Assembly: GCA_034359265.1 (NCBI GenBank) | Contig: CP136890.1 | Location: 95,629,501 to 95,693,500 of the forward strand | From: Canna indica | Taxonomy: Eukaryota; Streptophyta; Magnoliopsida; Zingiberales; Cannaceae | DNA: 64,000 nt | Reading direction: 5' to 3' | In this document: piece by piece, positions 60,936-64,000 of the stretch | Numbering within the stretch: the first letter of the stretch is position 1 | Layout: the number at the start of each line of letters is the position of its first letter | Position numbers and translations under genes: made by a program | Notes under the pieces: generated by a model | The model's input: only the letters and a program-made list of their open reading frames with translations | What the model was told of the DNA's origin: nothing | Databases searched by the model: none

Positions 60936-62507
60936 ATGGACGATTTTTGGATCGGGAGACTGTCACTCTGCATCTATATAGCAAAGGATTTGCACCAAGA
61001 TATTTTCTATGGACTTGTCACGGGGAGTCACGTGAAGTCGGGACGTCGAGTAATCTTGTTCTTCAGACATATATATGGTGAATCTTCCTCTGCTGGTGCT
61101 TCTTCATCTAGTCAATCTAATTCCTATAGAACTATGATACTTGGTAGTCTTGGGTGTCAATTCCACTTGAATGATAATGTTGATCAGCCAATTCTTCAGA
61201 CATTAGTCCCACCAGATACTACAGCGGTTGATATCACACAAGTACAAACTGCAGTAGAGATTGAATTACCGAATAAAGAAGCTGCAAAATTTTACGAGAT
61301 GTTGAAAGCTGCCGATGAACCTTTGTATGAGAATTGTCCTAAATACACTAGGTTTTCAGCAATGACACATCTCCTAAACATCAAGGCCGATTGTAATATC
61401 AGCGGGGTTGCGTATGATCGAATTGCATGATTGATTAATGAAATGCTGCTTACTGATAACAAGTTTGAGTCAACTTTTTATAAGATTAAAAAGCTAATGA
61501 GAAAATTGGGGCTTGGGTACGAAAAAATACACACGTGCCAAAATAACTACATTTTATATTATAAAGAAAATATGCAGTTGGATAAATGACCTGTATGTCA
61601 ACTTCCTCGTTACAAGGAGAAAAAATCGATCCGACAGAAAAATATTCCGTTTAAGGTGCTTCGGTATTTTCCACTAACACCGATGCTTCAAAGATTATTC
61701 ATGTCGGAAAAGACAGCCCCCTACATGAGTTGGCATGCAAGAAGTCGTAATGATACAGTAATGACTCATCCATCCGACAGTGAAGCATGAAAATATTTGG
61801 ATACATATTATCCTTCATTTGCTAGGGATACTAGAAATATAAGATTGAGATTATGCACATATGGTTTTAATCCGTTTGGATATTCTGCAACTCCTTATTC
61901 AGTTTGGCCAGTGTTGCTGACAGTTTATAATTTACCACCGTCAATGTGTATGAAAGATGAATTTATTTATCTTTCGATGATTATTCCGGGTCCTAAGGGT
62001 CCGCGAAAAGAAATTGACATATTTCTCAGACCCTTGATAGATGAATTGAAAACATTGTGGACTGAGGGAGCTGTCACTTATGATTGTCATCGGAAGCAAA
62101 ACTTCAATTTAAAGGTCGTGGTCTTGTGGACAATCAATGATTTTCCAGCGTACGGCATGTTGTCTAGTTGGAGCACTCACGGCCGACTCTCTTCTCCATA
62201 TTGTATGGAACACTCTAAATCAATCAGTCTTCAGAACGGACGAAAAATCTCATTCTTTGATTGTCATCGTCGATTCCTACCGGCTAATCATCAGTATCGA
62301 AGGAATCGTAATAAATTTACTAAGGACAGAGTCGAAAGAGATGGGTCACCACCGATGTTGTCTGGTGAACAAATGTTAGCACGTGTTTCAGCACTTCCAG
62401 ATATAGTATTTGGTCGCAATGAAAGAGTGTCAGGTTTTGGCCAAACACATAACTGGGTGAAAAAAAAAATACCTTTTGGGAATTGTCCTATTGGAGTTCA
62501 TTATTGA
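60936..62507 (+). pseudogene. CACTA TNP2-type transposase (Transposase_21), broken
   Basis: Frame parts at 60936-61430 and 61797-62507 are collinear with the TNP2/TNPD transposase. They include HVKSGRRVILFFRHIYG in the first and DTYYPSFARDTRNIRLRLCT, YGFNPFGYSATPYSVWPVLL, YNLPPSMCMKDEFIYLSMII and GPKGPRKEIDIFLRPLIDEL in the second. The stretch between them is coding-like (KTAPYMSWHARSRNDT, about 61710-61755) but has stops at about 61428, 61587 and 61788, and a further stop at 62505. This protein cuts the element ends in intact copies. Confidence 0.88.
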
Positions 62508-62544
62508 TTCGACATAATTTAGATATCATGCACATTGAAAAAAT

Positions 62545-63255
62545 GTGTTTGATAATATTTTCAACACTTTGATGGATATTTTCGAAAAAACTAAAGATAA
62601 TGTCAAAGCCCGACATGATATGAAAATACTTTGTAAAAGACCAGAGTTGGAGTTACAAGAGGTCAACGGACGATATCTGAAACCGAAGGCCCCATATGTG
62701 TCAAATAAACAACAGATCAAAGATGTTTGTCAATGGGTAAAAGAACTCAGATTACCCGATGGATATGCTTCAAACTTATCTCGATGTGTGAACGTCGATG
62801 ATTGCAAAATATCAGGGATGAAGAGCCATGATTGTCATGTATTCATGCAGAGATTACTTCCGATCGTATTTCGAGATCTTCTACCTGATAATATTTGGGG
62901 TCCGTTGACTGAATTAAGTATATTTTTTAGAAATATCTGTGTAAATATCCTTCGAGTCGAAGATATGTCAACACTTGAAAATAATATTGTTGAAATCATA
63001 TGCAAGCTGGAGCAGCTTTTCCCTCATGCATTTTTTGACTCGATGGAGCATCTACCGATACACTTGGCATACGAGGCACGAGTTGGTGGCCCCGTTCAAT
63101 ATCGGTGGATGTACTTATTTGAAAGATACATGAATTGTCTGAAGAAAAATGTAAAGAACACCGCAGCTGTTGAAGGATCAATATTTGAATCGTATATCAT
63201 CCAAGAAATTTCAACATTGATTGGATTACTCCAGATATATGGGACCAGCTTGTGA
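62545..63255 (+). pseudogene. DUF4218 module of the CACTA transposase
   Basis: The open frame has MKSHDCHVFMQRLLPIVFRD, LLPDNIWGPLTELSIFFRNI and EQLFPHAFFDSMEHLPIHLA, then GPVQYRWMYLFERYMNCLKK and VEGSIFESYIIQEIS, the DUF4218 signature that follows Transposase_21 in plant CACTA proteins. The frame between this block and the transposase is broken at about 62505-62545. The end may run into the next module in another frame. Confidence 0.88.
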
Positions 63256-64000
63256 AAATATGGTCGACGGATCGATGGCAGGAGGTTTCTAGGAATGCGG
63301 CTAGAAATCGCATGTCGGGGGAGCAACGCGTCACACCGGTGGCTCTATTGCATTTGCAGTGCACGCGAACCGTATGGTAAGTATACCTTTTAATTATATA
63401 TTTTATTTATTACTATGTGTACTAATTAATGTATTATGTTTTGTAAATGTCGACGATGGTGTCGGATGACGGGACTGTCCAGCGACCCTCCCCGATGGCG
63501 GTGTTTGAGCGGACTCATCGTCGAGTACATGGGACGTGGGAGTACATCGACAACTACGCTGCATACATTATGGTAACTATATATTTGTTTAAATTATTCA
63601 TTATATATTTATAATTTAAGTTTTATGATAAATATTAAATAAAAAATCAAACTCGAGTAGGAGACCTACAACCAAACGGTGGTGCAGCGCGGGGGCAGCC
63701 CCGAGGACTTTGACGCAACAACGTGGGTCGAGGTCGCAGGTGGCTGGGACCATGGCCGCGTATATGGCTTTGCAGATAGTGGTCATGCGCGAGCCGTGCT
63801 AGGGCCACTTGGGGCACCGAACCCTCCTGTCGCTGGTGAGCGACCGTCCACCTCCAGATCCAGTTATGATCATAGTAGCAGAATAAGGACTCTAGAGGAC
63901 ACGGTTGCACGTTAGACTGAGATGATGGAGCGCCAGAGTTAGATGATGGCGGAGATGCATGCTATGCTACGCAACATGTCAGGTTATCCTGAAGCAGACA
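63215..64000 (+). pseudogene. Transposase_24-type second CACTA protein, partial
   Basis: The frame at about 63215-63376 reads DWITPDIWDQLVKIWSTDRW and RNAARNRMSGEQ, an N-terminal Transposase_24-like block. Exon-like 63447-63572 (VFERTHRRVHGTWEYIDNYA) ends at a GT donor. From 63661 the frame reads ETYNQTVVQRGGSPEDFDAT and WDHGRVYGFADSG, the conserved end of that family. Stops at 63913-63915 and about 63940 break the coiled-coil-like tail (EMMERQS ... MMAEMHAML). The gene is cut by the window end. Confidence 0.75.

Larger units (their letters stand above)
59436..64000 (+). mobile_element. CACTA (En/Spm) transposon, degenerate, right end outside the window
   Basis: It starts CACTACTAGAAATTGAG at 59436, the CACTA terminus. 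Subterminal repeats follow (59456-59695), alternating GCAACGGCT / AGCCGTTGC and similar motifs in both orientations. A GC-rich stretch, a tandem repeat of about 29 bp, a long hairpin and then the transposase modules come next: Transposase_21 (TNP2/TNPD), DUF4218 and Transposase_24. Several in-frame stops show it cannot make its own transposase. The 3' terminus lies beyond 64000. Confidence 0.9.

Overview
The window is nuclear DNA of a flowering plant. The genes have spliceosomal introns, plant-specific families are present (CIPK, two-domain WRKY, purine permease, LRR receptor kinase), and the spaces between genes are AT-rich and filled with LTR retrotransposon, hAT, Mutator-like and CACTA material. 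Several genes are strongly GC-rich at the 5' end (WRKY exon 1, the DOMON/b561 gene) or throughout (CIPK), a gradient usual in monocots. I therefore favour a monocot, but I cannot name the species.

Layout. 1-125 is the end of a hAT-like repeat, and 126-3933 holds nothing I can support. 3934-13084 (minus) is a decayed ubiquitin-RUB1/NEDD8 fusion gene. Its first intron holds a 5'-truncated Ty3/gypsy chromovirus-type retrotransposon (about 5428-11560), which is itself split by a 654-bp hAT element (9585-10238) with an exact 8-bp target duplication. 14125-17299 (minus) is a seven-exon endonuclease/exonuclease/phosphatase-fold gene whose fourth intron reads as a U12-type AT-AC intron. 17863-18490 is a foldback element. 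19924-23139 (minus) is a five-exon group I WRKY factor with W-boxes just upstream. 26004-26542 is a Mutator-like MITE with a 9-bp target duplication. 27975-30707 (minus) is a single-exon DM13/DOMON/cytochrome b561 protein. 33170-38853 (plus) is a two-exon purine permease whose intron carries a 2.9-kb candidate solo LTR with a 5-bp target duplication. 40501-42939 (minus) is an intronless LRR receptor-like kinase and 47450-48790 (minus) an intronless CIPK. From 49 to 59 kb there are only repeats, a tandem duplication and AT-rich DNA. From 59436 to the window end runs a degenerate CACTA (En/Spm) transposon with Transposase_21, DUF4218 and Transposase_24 modules and a long hairpin.

The intact genes are separate eukaryotic transcription units with no operon logic. 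CIPK (calcium/CBL signalling), the LRR kinase and the WRKY factor are signalling or regulatory, the b561/DOMON protein is a membrane redox protein, and the permease moves purine-like solutes. The most notable points are the decayed ubiquitin-RUB1 fusion, the AT-AC intron, the altered catalytic motifs in the phosphatase-fold protein, tRNA-like blocks inside hAT elements, and three nested insertions whose order can be read.
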